64,000 nt of DNA from Haliotis asinina. Taxonomy: Eukaryota > Mollusca > Gastropoda > Lepetellida > Haliotidae. The position numbers and the translations under genes were made by a program. The first letter of the stretch is position 1, and the number at the start of each line of letters is the position of its first letter. The stretch spans positions 20,562,001 to 20,626,000 of the forward strand of contig NC_090291.1 in assembly GCF_037392515.1 (NCBI RefSeq), written 5' to 3'. Under the pieces are notes generated by a model. The model saw nothing but the letters and a program-made list of their open reading frames with translations, did not search any database and was not told the DNA's origin. Of this stretch, positions 1-12,900 are shown piece by piece.

Positions 1-2
1 TG

Positions 3-1760
3 GTCACCAAAAAGGACGGAGGGTTCAGACCGATTCTCAATCTCAAACGGCTGAACACTATGCTGCAGGTACCGTCATTCAAGATGGAGACACTACGGTC
101 AGTGATCTCATCTGTAGAAAGAGGCGACTGGCTTACGTCCATCGACCTCAAGGATGCGTACCTGCATGTTCCGATGCATCCCGAGTTCAGGAAGTACCTG
201 CGGTTCTCCTTCGACGGGGTATGCTATCAGTTTCGGGTGCTTCCCTTCGGCATCGCTACGGCTCCGAGGGTATTCACCAAGCTTATGTTAATCCCAGCGC
301 AAGTGGCCAGGTCACAGGGCAGGTGTTGTCACCCGTACCTGGACGATTGGCTTATACGAGCACTTGCCGCTCACTTGAGTCGAGACGCAACATTCGCCAT
401 AATGTGTATTCTCACCAGGTTGGGCTGGATTATCAATCTCAAGAAGTCAGACCTAGTTCCTACACAGGATCTGATCTTCTTAGGCGCACGGTTCGACACA
501 GCGAGAGGCATAGTCTCCCTGTCGCCGGATCGGATCTCCAAAGTTCAGAGAGTTGTTATGCAATTCCTCGAGTCCCCCTCGGCTTCGGCTCGGGTTTGGC
601 TCCAGTTGCTAGGCAACATGGCAGCGACGGTGGACGTTGTTTGGAGGGCGCGGTTGAGGATGCGACCCATTCAGTACGCCTTGGCGCGAATGTGGTCCCA
701 CGGCAGGAGTTACGAGATGATTCTCCTCACTCCGGAGTGGCTCCTTCCTCATTTACGGTGGTGGACAGTGGTAGGGAATCTATCCAGGGGGTTACCCCTG
801 GACGCTCCCTCACCAACCCTTTCAATTCAGACGGACGCTTCCCTCACAGGGTGGGGTGGCGTGCTGGGCGCCCATTCAGTTTCGGGCCTATGGTTACGGC
901 ACGAAACGCGCCTGCACATCAATGTGCTCGAATTGAGAGCTGTCCGGCTAGTGTTCCAACACTTTCGGGAGACGGTTCGAGGCTGTGTGGTACGTCTAGA
1001 GATGGACAACCAGACGGCAATGACCTATATCCTGAAACAGGGCGGTACGGTTTCTCCGTCCCTCCTAGAGGAGGCGTGGCACTTTCTACAGTGGTGCGAC
1101 CGGTTCAATGTTCGGGTGTGTCCCGTGTATCTCCCCGGGGTGGACAATGTTCGAGCAGACGCGCTCTCTCGATGTGTCCTAGCTCCTCACGAGTGGATGT
1201 TGCATCGGGAGATATTCGGGATTATCTCCCGGTTGTTCGGATCGTTCCAGGTGGATCTGTTTGCCTCTGGGGGGACGAACCAGATTCCGGTGTTTTGTTC
1301 TCGGATACCGGATCCGAGAGCCATCGCTCAGGACGCTTTCCAGCTCGATTGGACGGACAGGGTATTGTGGGCGTTCCCACCTCTGCCGCTGATTCCCAGG
1401 GTCCTCTCGCAGCTTGCCACCCAACCAGCTCGACTGTTAGTGCTTCTTGCTCCTCTTTGGTCGTCTCAAAGCTGGTTTCCGGTAATGATGAGGTTTCTGG
1501 CATTGCCTCCTGTCCTTTTACCCTTTCAACCGGACTTACTATCCCAGAACGGAGCGCTGCACCCGAATCCCAGGATTCAGTGGGTGGCCTGGCCACTGTC
1601 AGGAATCGCCTCCAAGCGAGCGGAATTTCTGCACCAGTTGCAGACACAATTCTGGCTTCGCGGAGGGATTCGACAAACGTTCAATATGAGGATAGATGGG
1701 CCTGTTATGCGCGCTGGTGTGTCAACAGGGGGATTCTTGATCCCTTTTCTTCAACTCTAG
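3..1760 (+). CDS. DIRS reverse transcriptase / RNase H / methyltransferase-like frame
   Basis: This frame is open from the window edge, so its N-terminus and any gag-like part lie outside. The reverse transcriptase region (about 3-600) carries LNLKRLN, IDLKDAYLHVP, LPFGIATAP and the YLDD catalytic motif. It is followed by an RNase H-like part (about 800-1170, including LHINVLELRAV and MDNQTA) and then the VDLFAS ... AFPPLPLIPRV region that is typical of DIRS elements. The product would make cDNA from the element RNA. Its 3' end overlaps the recombinase frame, which is normal in this family. Confidence 0.85.
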   Translation, partial: VTKKDGGFRPILNLKRLNTMLQVPSFKMETLRSVISSVERGDWLTSIDLKDAYLHVPMHPEFRKYLRFSFDGVCYQFRVLPFGIATAPRVFTKLMLIPAQVARSQGRCCHPYLDDWLIRALAAHLSRDATFAIMCILTRLGWIINLKKSDLVPTQDLIFLGARFDTARGIVSLSPDRISKVQRVVMQFLESPSASARVWLQLLGNMAATVDVVWRARLRMRPIQYALARMWSHGRSYEMILLTPEWLLPHLRWWTVVGNLSRGLPLDAPSPTLSIQTDASLTGWGGVLGAHSVSGLWLRHETRLHINVLELRAVRLVFQHFRETVRGCVVRLEMDNQTAMTYILKQGGTVSPSLLEEAWHFLQWCDRFNVRVCPVYLPGVDNVRADALSRCVLAPHEWMLHREIFGIISRLFGSFQVDLFASGGTNQIPVFCSRIPDPRAIAQDAFQLDWTDRVLWAFPPLPLIPRVLSQLATQPARLLVLLAPLWSSQSWFPVMMRFLALPPVLLPFQPDLLSQNGALHPNPRIQWVAWPLSGIASKRAEFLHQLQTQFWLRGGIRQTFNMRIDGPVMRAGVSTGGFLIPFLQL

Positions 1761-2659
1761 TTGAAGTACTGGAATTTTTGCAGTCCCGGTTAGAGTCAGG
1801 CCTAGCCGCCTCTACTATCCGGGGCTATTCCACGGCCATTTCGGCATTCCATATTCCTGTTGACGGTGCTCTCTTGGGGCAGCACCCTCTTGTTCAGCGT
1901 TTTTTAGCGGGTGTGGATAGGATCCGTCCGACTGTCCGGCGGATTAGTCCCCCGTGGGACTTGTCAGTCGTTCTTGACTGGTTGTCCGGTCCTCTTTTTC
2001 ACGAGCTATCGTCTCTTTTTCTCCAGCTGTTAACGTGGAGGGCTGCCTTTCTTGTGGCGGTAACGTCTGGCAGGCGGGTAGGTGACATTCATGCAATGTC
2101 AGCGGATCCTGCTTTGACCGTCTTTCACAAAGACAGGGTCAGTATTAGACTGCCGGATTCTTACCGTCCTAAGATCGCAGGCGCTTTTCATGTTACAGCG
2201 CCTATTGAGCTCCCTAAGCTCATGCAGCCTCCCTCGCCCGGTACCTCTCTTCGACGTGCTCACGTCTTAGATGTCCGTAAGACCCTTAGGGCTTATATCA
2301 AACGAACTGCTGATATCCGAAAAGATAACCAGTTGTTTTGTTGTTATGGCGGGGGAAGAGCTGGTCTGCCGGCGAACAAGCAAACCATATCTAGGTGGCT
2401 TGTCTCTGCCATTTGTATGGCATATACTCATAAAGGGTTACCTATCCCTAATGGGTTAAAGGCTCATTCTGTTAGGGCAGTGGCTACGTCACAGGCTTAT
2501 GCCGCGGCTCTGCCCATTGAGGAGATCTGCTCTGCGGCTATTTGGAGCCGACCGAGCACGTTTATCCGTCACTACCAACTGGACAAACATTCACGGGAAC
2601 GTGCTCGGTTTGGCCATACAGTTCTCACCAGTGGGCAGAGTCGTGATTCCCCTAGCTGA
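1618..2659 (+). CDS. DIRS tyrosine recombinase frame
   Basis: A tyrosine recombinase occupies the +1-shifted frame relative to the reverse transcriptase. The start given is where recombinase-like sequence begins, not a proven initiation codon, because the frame is open further upstream. Visible features are an N-terminal helical part (YEDRWACYARWC), the first catalytic arginine in TSGRRVGDIHAM, the HxxR motif as HSVR, and the terminal tyrosine in FIRHYQLD. DIRS elements use this enzyme in place of an integrase, so insertion leaves no target duplication. Family assignment is firm. Confidence 0.85.
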
Positions 2660-3123
2660 ATGAGCGTCTGAGATCTCGACTTTGTTTATCATGAAATGTT
2701 CCTGGTGGTGGGTTTTCACGAAACATTTCTTGTTATATTGGTGACGGATATCCCCTGGTGGTGGGAAAAACAAAACACAAAGAGAAACTACCTCTAGACG
2801 GTTTTTTCACTATTAGCGTCGACATATGCTCATATTTACCCTTGCACTGTTATTCCCGGCACTACTTCGCTGGTTTGGGGGAATATTTACAGTGAATGGC
2901 ATGAGGTGTGGTCATATGTCCATCACCTTTGCTGGGTTATTGTCGATTGGCTCTTTCGGCCCTATGTTGCCACGCCCCCGCCTGATTGACATCAGCGGCT
3001 TGGTGATTGGGTAAGTGTATTTCTCTATCTCTCGCAGCTTCGGCAGTGTATGAGAGTGTGTGTAGGGTACACATCAGCAGACAGAATGCCGCTCCCGACT
3101 CACGTTCGTTGGGAGTCTGTCTT

Positions 3124-3499
3124 ATGCTATATATGTACCCCAAGGAGGACTTCTTCTGAAAAAGAATTATACAAACCTGTAGAGGTTATGAATTCTTTGA
3201 AGAATGTCCTCCTTGGGGTACGGCCACCCGCCTCCCCACATTCTGTCTGACAATCTCAGCATGAAAAGTGAGGTATGAGGTACACGGCGAGAGTTACCTG
3301 CTCTTGGCTGTTAAGGGGCCCGGGTGGGGGCCCTGTAGGGGTGGTCTCACAAGACAAAAACGAGTTTTTGTTTTGTAAAATATTTATTCAATATTGTTAC
3401 AACTGTCGTAGGCATTTTTAAATGGACATTTTAATGCTATATATGTACCCCAAGGAGGACATTCTTCAAAGAATTCATAACCTCTACAGGTTTGTATAA
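3124..3499. repeat. DIRS end repeats / internal complementary region
   Basis: A 27-bp direct repeat containing TATATATGTACCCCAAGG lies at 3124-3150 and 3434-3460. In addition, 3167-3221 is the reverse complement of 3445-3499 over about 55 bp with no mismatch that I can see. The stretch 3135-3221 is also a hairpin with 16-bp arms (GTACCCCAAGGAGGAC). DIRS elements end in inverted repeats and carry an internal segment complementary to both tips, which serves circular replication; this arrangement fits. Which copy is the tip and which the internal complement cannot be settled without the left end. Confidence 0.7.
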
Positions 3500-3970
3500 G
3501 TTTATGTGTTTTATTTTCACAATGCAATAACAATAATGTGTATATTGTTAGTTATAGGACTGAATAGATATATATTAAGTTGTGGTTTTGTAAGTTTTAA
3601 TAAAATTGCCTTTGTATATTTTTACCACACTCATTTCAGCTTCATGTGCTATAATGGCTGCCAGTAAAACCATGGCAACCATCATGTAAATGAGGTCTCC
3701 CACACAGAAAATTATACATGCAAAAGAGTAGAATGTATTCTAGGCATTGAGGTTGTTGGTTTCTATAAGCTTGTTTAAATTCTTTTGCATATATTTCTTT
3801 AATCTGTGTGATATTTCTCATCTGATATAAAATTTCAGAAAAGAGTCATGTTAGCTACAGAACCTTATAATGCTATTTTAACTGCTAGTTATCCATGCTG
3901 ACATTTTGAAATGATGAAGGTTCAAAATACATTTGTAGGTGTATTCACTTCACTGATTGTATGTTTCCAG

Positions 3971-6900
3971 TGCTAATGGAGATATGATCCCAGATCTCCT
4001 GGCAGAGTTCACAAACAAGTCTCGTGCCTTTTGGATTTTCAGGTAAATTTGAGGATGAGAATGTTCTATGTTTCTATAAAAAACATGTACCGTAGAGCCC
4101 CAGAATGTTGAGGTCAATTGTTGAAGCCTGGTAGACTTAAAAGGCAGTGGCACAACTCGATTTTGCTTTTTAATCTGGGCAACACAATTCACGAAAAGGC
4201 ACACTAAAAGACGTAGAAGGAGTTCTTGCATATATTTTTGTAAAGTTTTGAATCTGACAGTTTGTCTGTATAATTTCCTCCAAATCTGAGACGCACTGCA
4301 AACAAATGTTCACAACTGCCAGCACTTTCTTTGTTGACACTGGCTAGCTGAGTTGTAATGGTGTCTTATCAGATTAGCTACTGTGAGAATGCAGACGCCT
4401 GCAAAGGGAGGTAATAAAAGCCATAGATGCATACAGAGTATATAGGAGATTTATTGGAATGCATACCCTGGAGATATCGAGGATGTGAAGGTGTGTCATT
4501 GTGTGATTGCTGGGCAACTTTTTATGTGGGAGCCACGGATTACCCAACAGTTTAACTGAATCCACTGTCTTGCAAAGAGCATTATTGCGAGGGATGACTG
4601 TATTGCCATTTGGCATTGTCATCAGACCATTGTATTTCTGTACGTTACACTGGCGTAATACCGCTAGACATATGAGATCATAATGGTTTGCAGTAATGAG
4701 GTCACAATGCTAATACCTCTGTCACAATTTTATTAGATCTTGCTTGACTCGCGGAAAGCTGAGACTCATTACACTGTATACTGTTTCTATCACTTTATGT
4801 TGGACAGAGATAAACAGAATACTTAACTCACTTCCATGAAATGCAATTTTTTTATAATTCGTGAAGATTTAGTGTAAAAAGTTGCTTTTGCTTATTTGAT
4901 TCCAAATCATTAACTTGTTTAATAAAAAATGGTATTACACGGAAGTTCATTTAGTGTCCTCTGTGAATTTGACGTCACTACAAGACAGTTCCAGCAGACA
5001 TCCTTTGCCTCCTGTATGTGAATGACTCTGCCCCTTGTACTGCAGCAAGCACAGAAACTACACTGTGCAGTATCTACACAATGGAAGCTCCTCTGAACTG
5101 CCAGAACTGCATGTCCCACAGGCATCGGGATTCCTGGACCTAAATGATGACATGGCGCCAGGTAACTGTATCCTTATCTCTCAAGTGTGGAATAATTGTT
5201 CACAAGTCATAATTATCAACTAATTTTATAATTGTCCATACTGTAATCCACCTCTTTGTACTTTTCCTTATCCAGACTCATGCTTATTTGTCCCCTCTCT
5301 GTGTGAAGTTAGTGGAACACTCGAAGTCGCTTGCAGTTCCCTTCTTTTGAAGCGGGTAAACAATCACCCTCACCACAGGCAGCCTCCTCGTTTCACATGA
5401 CAGGCCCTGTTTGCCACTCTCTCCTCCATTAGCCAACAAGACAGTTGGAGTCAACTTGAGTTCCTATACGGCATTTAATATCCTTTTATATTGCGGTCCT
5501 TTACACAAAATTTAGCAGCATATGGCTTTGGTCCGTATTAATTATCATTACAATTTGAAATTGTGGATAAATTTACATATATTTTTTTGAGCATGTATTT
5601 CTCCTGGTGTAGTTTATGACTGTCTGTGGCTGTTCCGTATTATTATGTCCGACTTGCACAGTTATTTGTTTGTATTTGTTTAATATTCAAATACGTGCTA
5701 AAATTTTTTACATAGACTCTCTCAAGTCATGTCTGGCAGTTTTATACAAATTGCATCTGGTAACCATCTGCTAACTACTGCTGATCTTTAGGTTCCTGGT
5801 GAATCACCAGATGTACTCTGGGGGTGCCTTTTGGATAATATGGAGACTAGGTCCTAGTCCAGAAGAGGTCATCATCAGAATCCATGTCATCTCAACCGAA
5901 GAGTTGAAGTCATCGATAACTAATGCATTCATGGAGGAATAGCGATGACTCATTGGAGAGTCGTTGGCTTCTTAGATTACGATTGGGCTAGACCTCACTT
6001 CATCATCAAAGGAGTTCTATGATATGATCCATGATGACTTCACATCTTCATGTTCCCTTACGGTTCCGGACAACTTTTCTATAATTTCCCACATGCATGC
6101 ACTGACGCATTCGAGGAATACAAACTCTTCTACTAGACCAACACATGCATGCACTGACGCATTCGAGGAATACAAACTCTTCTACTAGACCAACACATGC
6201 ATGCACTGACGCATTCGAGGAATACAAACTCTTCTACTAGACCAACACATGCATGCACTGACGCATTCGAGGAATACAAACTCTTCTACTAGACCAACAC
6301 ATGCATGCACTGACGCATTCGAGGAATACAAACTCTTCTACTAGACCAACACATGCATGCACTGACGCATTCGAGGAATACAAACTCTTCTACTAGACCA
6401 ACACATGCATGCACTGACGCATTCGAGGAATACAAACTCTTCTACTAGACCAACACATGCAGAATCAACTTATCAACATTCACCGTTAAATACCAGAAGT
6501 TTCCTATTTCGAAGAAGAGAAGATGATTTATCTGTTCTACTTACTTCGAAGAAGGATAAACAATTCAAGCATCTTACAATAACATCAGGTTGTTGTGCAC
6601 CAGCAGCGAGGAATTCAACGCATTTATTTTGACACTTCATGGAACCCGGTTACTACAGTCAACCTGTACCAACATGGGGAAGTGGGGGAATTTCCCTGCA
6701 ACATCTGTATAGGATAACAACGGTATAATCTTCAGTTGAAGAACACCGACACAACGACTAGGAGGACAGTCTACGTATGTCAGTGTTAAGTGGTGGAAGG
6801 TTTTGGGCACTTCTACACAGTCATCTATGCATGTGTTCACTCGTGTATCTCCTAGACAAGCCTGAATGCTAGTGAGGGAATCATCAACTGCACAAGATTT

Positions 6901-9900
6901 CACGATGATCGTTTACAATCTGATTGGCCTTTGAAAAACAGCGTCCTGCGAAGAATGCTGTTATTGGTCATGATTCAGGAAGTTGTCTACAGGTGTAAAA
7001 AGCCCTTTCAACATTAGAAAGGCTTTATTCACAACCCAGCATTTGATTGTCTTCATGAGGCAAAGAGGCAATATGACAGTTTTAAGTGACAACCAGTCAG
7101 CTATAAATAGACTTCACATGGAGGACAGCTTGCTCACAACTTGCAGTATTCATGATCTGAAGACAATACAACAGGGGGTGTACTTTATCCAGTTCTCCTC
7201 ACAAACCACTGCACAAAATACATTTAGCTTACATATGCCTTTTATAGAGGCTGTAAAGGTGTCCATCTCATATTTTGTTTTTGTATTTTATAGTATTTTG
7301 ATGTTTAGAGACAATTTCATATTTTGTGAAATTTTTCTCTGATGATAGTAAAATAGGGGAGTAAGTCTATCCACTTCTCCACAAAAACTGCTCAACAAAA
7401 TTGATTAAGCATAATTGATTATACATGTGTGCATGTATTTCATTGGGGTGTCATTTCATCGAAAGGTGTGCATCTCATAGTTGCATAGATGTTTATGGAA
7501 TTTGTTCAGTAGAAATTAATCACCAGAGGACACTCAGAGTAGGGAACTCTTCCTTCAGCAGCGGGGCATCCATGTCCCAAGACACAATTTTTCTTGTTTA
7601 ATTATTGTGTGTAAATAGGTAGGTGTGAAACTTAATTATGACTATGAGCAAAATATGTAATATAATGTATACTTGGATATGTATTTTATTGATCATATAT
7701 AACAAACTGGCTGTAATCATCATAAACGTCCTGCCAGGTTTACCGCTAACCTCTAACATCGTCCTGAAACAGCACTGACGACCCGAAAAATAATGTTTTG
7801 AAATTGTGTCTCATAGTTAAGCCAACCCCCTTCTACAGACTGCCCTTTTTGGTCCTCAAATAATATGGTAATATACAGTATAATTTATATGTATCCTGAC
7901 TCATGACGTCAAGCCCTCCCTACTGCTCCACTCAAACAATGTGGATTCTCTCCAATTCTCGTGTCGGGCTTATGGAATAACTAAGAGAGTGACAAGCACA
8001 GCTGGTCATGTGACCGATGTGGCGGGAAACGGGGAGACTTCCTGTGGGTGAGTGTGATTGTACATCTGCTTCAAAGAAGGGGATTTCAAGTGTTCATATG
8101 TCTTTGCATAGAGGAAGGAGATAACCAAATAGGCATGAGTCAGGATAAGTATAAAATGTCAATTTTATTCAGAAAATTTCATTTTCAGAGGAGACAGTAT
8201 TCAGTATTATGATTGAAATGAAGCACAAATTGTTAGACCTGTGTCATATAATTAGGAAACAATGTTTGGACTGTTGAATAAATGTTAGTGTGCTTCACGA
8301 GCTTCATGGATGCTTTCTTTAATCTGTTCCTTTCACTGAAATAGGGTATTTGTGAATTGCTTTTTGTAGATAGCTGTAACTTGTGTAAGAAATGTTTGCA
8401 GCTCTGTTTGCCTCTGACAGTGTTGCATCTTGGTTTTGAGGGGCTCAACATGACCAGTGGCTTTGAGGGTGTTCTGATTCCAGTCATATGTCTTACAAAC
8501 TGTACCTTTGAAGATCTGGATTAGAATTGGTTTTCAGTAACCCAAGCTTGTCATTGTAGGCAACTAAAGGGATTGGATGATCAGGCTCTCTGACTTGACT
8601 GACACATCATCGTATCCCAATTGCATAGAATGATGCTCATGATGTTGATCACTGGTTTGTCTGTTCCAGACTGGATTATTTCTAATATTGCTAAGCTAAG
8701 TGTGGCATTAAATAACTATGCAACCAATCTTTCAAAGTGACATGATGAACATGATAAATCATGATGTTTTGATGATAGTGTTGGCTTTCATACCTAACTG
8801 ATGCTTGTTTTCTGTTTAGATTTGATTGTGATGTCTCTTGACTCCCAAGGGAAAAAACAGTTTGAGATCTGGAGTAATACAGTAAGTTTGTGATTGGATA
8901 ATGTATTATATGCTTACAAAAGTGTCCTAATGTTCAACATATCAGTGTGCATAACAATACTGTAACATACCAGTGTTCTGTGAATCAATAGATCCAATGT
9001 TGCATGATGAAAGAATTTTGTGTCTTCAGAATGGCGAGTTTATTTGGAACCAAACAATTCCTATCCCTGATGGAGCTGTAGAAATAGGACATCCAACATT
9101 TGTTGACATGAGTAAGTTCTCTGTTGCTGATTAGCAGTATTCTGAAGTAATTCATAGTCAGACAGGGAAATATCCAGGTGGTTTCACTCATCAGACTGTA
9201 GTCATACAGATACTTGTTCTACAATTGTGATTTGCTAGATCAACTAGTAAGAGAAGTAAAATAAATGTTGAGTGTCATATTAAAACACTATATTGAACAT
9301 ATATTGCAGAATTTATTGACGTTAGATATGTTTAATTGTTTCAGATAGCGATCATCGCATAAACATTGTGTTACCAGCTTGCACAGATGCTGCTTGTTCC
9401 TCCAGTATGATCTTCGTATGGTCTCAGCACAAGGTAGACAACTCTGCTGTTAAATGTTGTAAACGCCACTCAGAATATTTTTTGGATGGGCATTTCTGTT
9501 ATCATTACATTCTTCCTAAAACAGCTCCTTATTTAGCTCTGGAGCTGCCATTTTCCTTTTATTCTTTTCTGAATCATAATGTTTGTAGTTTCTCAATGGC
9601 ATCTATTGCTAATCTTTTACTTATTTGTGTTGTCAGTTTTCACAAATGTGTCTTTTGTTTTTCCAGTGGCACAAAATGGGCGTAAACTTTAAAGAATCAA
9701 ATGGCAGAACGTGGAACTTTGTACCCATGGCAGATCAGCCTCGTCTAGTGAATATTCCCCCAATGCTTCGTGCAGGAGATTTTAATCTCAACTCCTACCC
9801 CGACGCTGTTGCCGTCCTGTCAACAAACACAAGAGGGTGAGTAACAAACCATTCCTGCTGCTGATCTGACATCCTTAGATAGATACAGTATTGTGTCTCC

Positions 9901-12900
9901 AGATCTCCCATCAACAGCTCACATTTGTGTTATACATGACCATGAAATCAACAATCAAATGTCAGACATTCCAGTATAGCTCCAAAATAGTCATACTTGC
10001 ATTCATACTTTTATTATCCCCAGCCACAAACTTGAGGGTGTTATAGGTTTGAGCTCCGTCCATCCATTCATCTATCCAAGATGATGGGGACAGATTTCTC
10101 AAAAGCCATAACAGATTATTGAAAATGGAAAAGGTTACAATTTTTGTCAAGAGTTATGGCCTTGTTATGCCTTTTTTGACTTAGTGCAGGTTATCCTTGA
10201 TGGGAACAGATTTTCTCTGTACCTGTTCGGATACAGAAACCAAATGTATATGTTTACGGGGCATGAATGGTGTGACGGAGCTACAAACAGGAACCAAATA
10301 AGAACAGAACCCCATAGTGGGGGATTTTGATGACCATGTCTTGTAGTCTTAAACAGGTGTTTTGACTGTTTATGTCAGAGAACATATGTCACTTTTAGTG
10401 CCTAAGTCATCTCAGATATAAAGAATGGTGATATGCATCCTTGATAATCTCAGGATATATGTGACGACAAATCTCCACTTGTTCCCTAGATGCAAATATG
10501 ATTCAGAGGAGAATTGAGGCAAAGGATCTGATGAAGTTAATGTTCCCCAGGTTAGTTAACATAGTGTGTATTGATGTCATGGAGCTATCATTGAGTGTAG
10601 TGAAATGTTTTAGACAAACTGGCTTAATTGTATTCACCTACAGAAATGTAATTTCGAACGGAAAGGAATGTGCAGTGGATGTTCATTTGTGTTCCAGTAA
10701 CAAGACATATGGAGCATTTTTCCTGGAGAATGTTGCATGTTCCTCGGCTTGTGATGACTTCTCTCAGACCTACAGCATTGCCTTCCACTCCCCTCTGCAA
10801 CCCCTGGGGCCAGACATGCAGCAGGTGTCATTCTTCGACCTGCAGGATGATGTGAGTGCAGTGGGTAGCATATGTGCGTGTATGTGTGCATTCTTGTGTG
10901 TGAAATAACAGTTGTCATACATGTGGTACACACACTTCCATTGAAGATTTAAGTATGAAATGACTGATGTTTGAATAGATTGCAGCATTGGTTTCAAAGC
11001 CAGTATCTTCCCAGTGGGTGGTGGTAAGAGTTACTTCCCTTCTGTGTATGATTGGGACCCCTGAACAAAGAGATTCATCCATGAAGGTCGAGTAGGTAGA
11101 ATAAGTCTTCAGCAAGGTTTTAGCTTGCCATAAAAGGCGACTATGCTAGATGTTAGAGGATCGGGTGGTCAGGCTCGCTGACTTGGTTGACACTTGTCAT
11201 CGATTCCCAGTTGCGCAGATCGATGCTCATGCTGTTGATCACTGGATTGTCTGGTCCAGACTCAATTATTTGCAGACCGTTGGAATATTACTGAGTGTTG
11301 CATAAAACTAAACTCACTCATCCCAAAGAGATTCTATGTGATATGGGGTTTAGCACTGGACTCAGTTTCACAATGTGTCCACTTACGTAGGTGCAGTATA
11401 TGCACATGTGTGTGCAGCTGCTTTTACTAATGTGGACTTGTCAATCAGGATAGTGTTTCAACACTGAGATACCAGGTGCCTTTCATAAACATACTGATCC
11501 TTTGACACACAGCTGATGTATCCTCGTAGTGTTTAGGAAGGCTAACAACAAGTATAACCTTTCATGTCTAAGTGGTCAAACTATCTGTATTCCAGTGTCA
11601 GGGTAGACACTGTATCCACTACCACACAATACATGAAGATATTTATATTTTAATGATTCTGGGGTCGTATAGTTTCCATGTAAATGTAATGGGGATATAC
11701 TGTCAGTGAAAGGTGTTTAACAATATGCCACTGTACAATGTGCCTGGTTGATTAGTAGGATTAGGAGAATTATTTACATGTGTTAAATTGATGTTTGCTT
11801 CCGGTTACCAGGGTGTGTTGGACATCTTGGTTAACACCATCAGCTCCAAGGAGGCACACATCACAGCTCTCAGACAGACTTTCTCTGAAGATGCCTGCTT
11901 CCTGAAGGTGCTGGGTGAGTAGGCCTTGTCTTTTGGAGTTTACATTTCATAGTGCCTCTCCCTCTCCTCCTTTCTCTCCCTTTCCCTCTCTCCATCTCCT
12001 CTTTCTCTCTTCCCATCCTCCTCGCTCTTTCACTGTCTCCACTGTCTCTATCTCTCCCCCTCTTTCTCTCTCTCTCCCTATGCATGAAGGTCTGGGTTAG
12101 AATTGATCCTCAGTAACCCATGTTTGTTGTTAAAGGCAACTAACAGGATTGGGAGATCAGACTCTCTGATTTGGTTGACTCCTGTCATCGTATTCCAGTT
12201 GCATATGTTGATACTTGTTCATTAGACTGTCCAGACGATTAGTTACAGACCACTGCCACCATGCTCTCTGGCATTAAACAACAACCAGCCAACTCTCCCT
12301 GTTTCTCCACCACTTTCACTCTCTCTCTCCCTCTTTCTCTCCCTGTCTACCCTTTTGTTTTCTCTTTTCTCCCAATTGCATATATTTATGCTCATACTGT
12401 TGGTCAATAGACTGTCCAGCCCATACTCAATTATTTACAGACTGCTGCCATATAGCTGGAATACGTTTGAGTGTTGCGGTAAACAACAAGTTTCCCTTTC
12501 CCTCACTCTCTCTACCACTTTCACTCTCTGTATATTGCTCTTTCTGTCCCTGTCTCCCCTTTTGCTTTCTCCTATCTCTCTTTCTTCTCCTCTTCTCCTC
12601 CTCCTCTCTCTTCCATACAGAGAAGTATGATATATACTCTCTTACTCCCAGTCTGAGTAAACATAGGGTATTATTTGTCACACCGCCTATACTGAGTCTA
12701 ACAAACCCAAGAAGACGGTCTTGTCAGCTAACCTTTTCAACTGACCAGTCAGAATACAGCTTACCAAATTGTGAAAGTTAACATTCACACATACCTTTTG
12801 AACTTTTACTTTAAAAAACGTTTGTGCCCAAACGATTCCAAATGCTATTTTCCAAACGATCACTTTTGAGTGATGCACATTGAGCACACCACAACAGTGA

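Larger units (their letters stand above)
1..3499 (+). mobile_element. DIRS-type tyrosine-recombinase retroelement, 5' end outside window
   Basis: The window opens inside a retroelement. In order it shows a reverse transcriptase with the YLDD active-site motif, an RNase H region, a DIRS-type methyltransferase-like region (VDLFAS followed by FPPLPLIPRVL), then a tyrosine recombinase in an overlapping frame. That order, the overlap of frames and the lack of an integrase are the DIRS hallmark. Past the coding part are inverted and direct copies of a short end sequence (3124-3221 and 3434-3499), as expected for DIRS inverted ends and the internal complementary region. The portion inside the window looks whole, which suggests a young insertion. 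It lies in the same orientation as ITFG1 and upstream of the first ITFG1 exon in the window, so it is probably intronic. The right boundary near 3499 is an estimate and the left end is not visible. Confidence 0.85.

Noticed and set aside
827-1647. Minus-strand open frames across the DIRS region
   Set aside because: Shadows of the reverse transcriptase and recombinase frames; no independent similarity.
6091-6454. CRISPR-like array
   Set aside because: The units are contiguous without unique spacers and the DNA is clearly from an animal.
11870-12681. Arg/Glu- and Ser/Leu-rich open frames on both strands
   Set aside because: Low-complexity pyrimidine tracts read in different frames; no domain or splice support.
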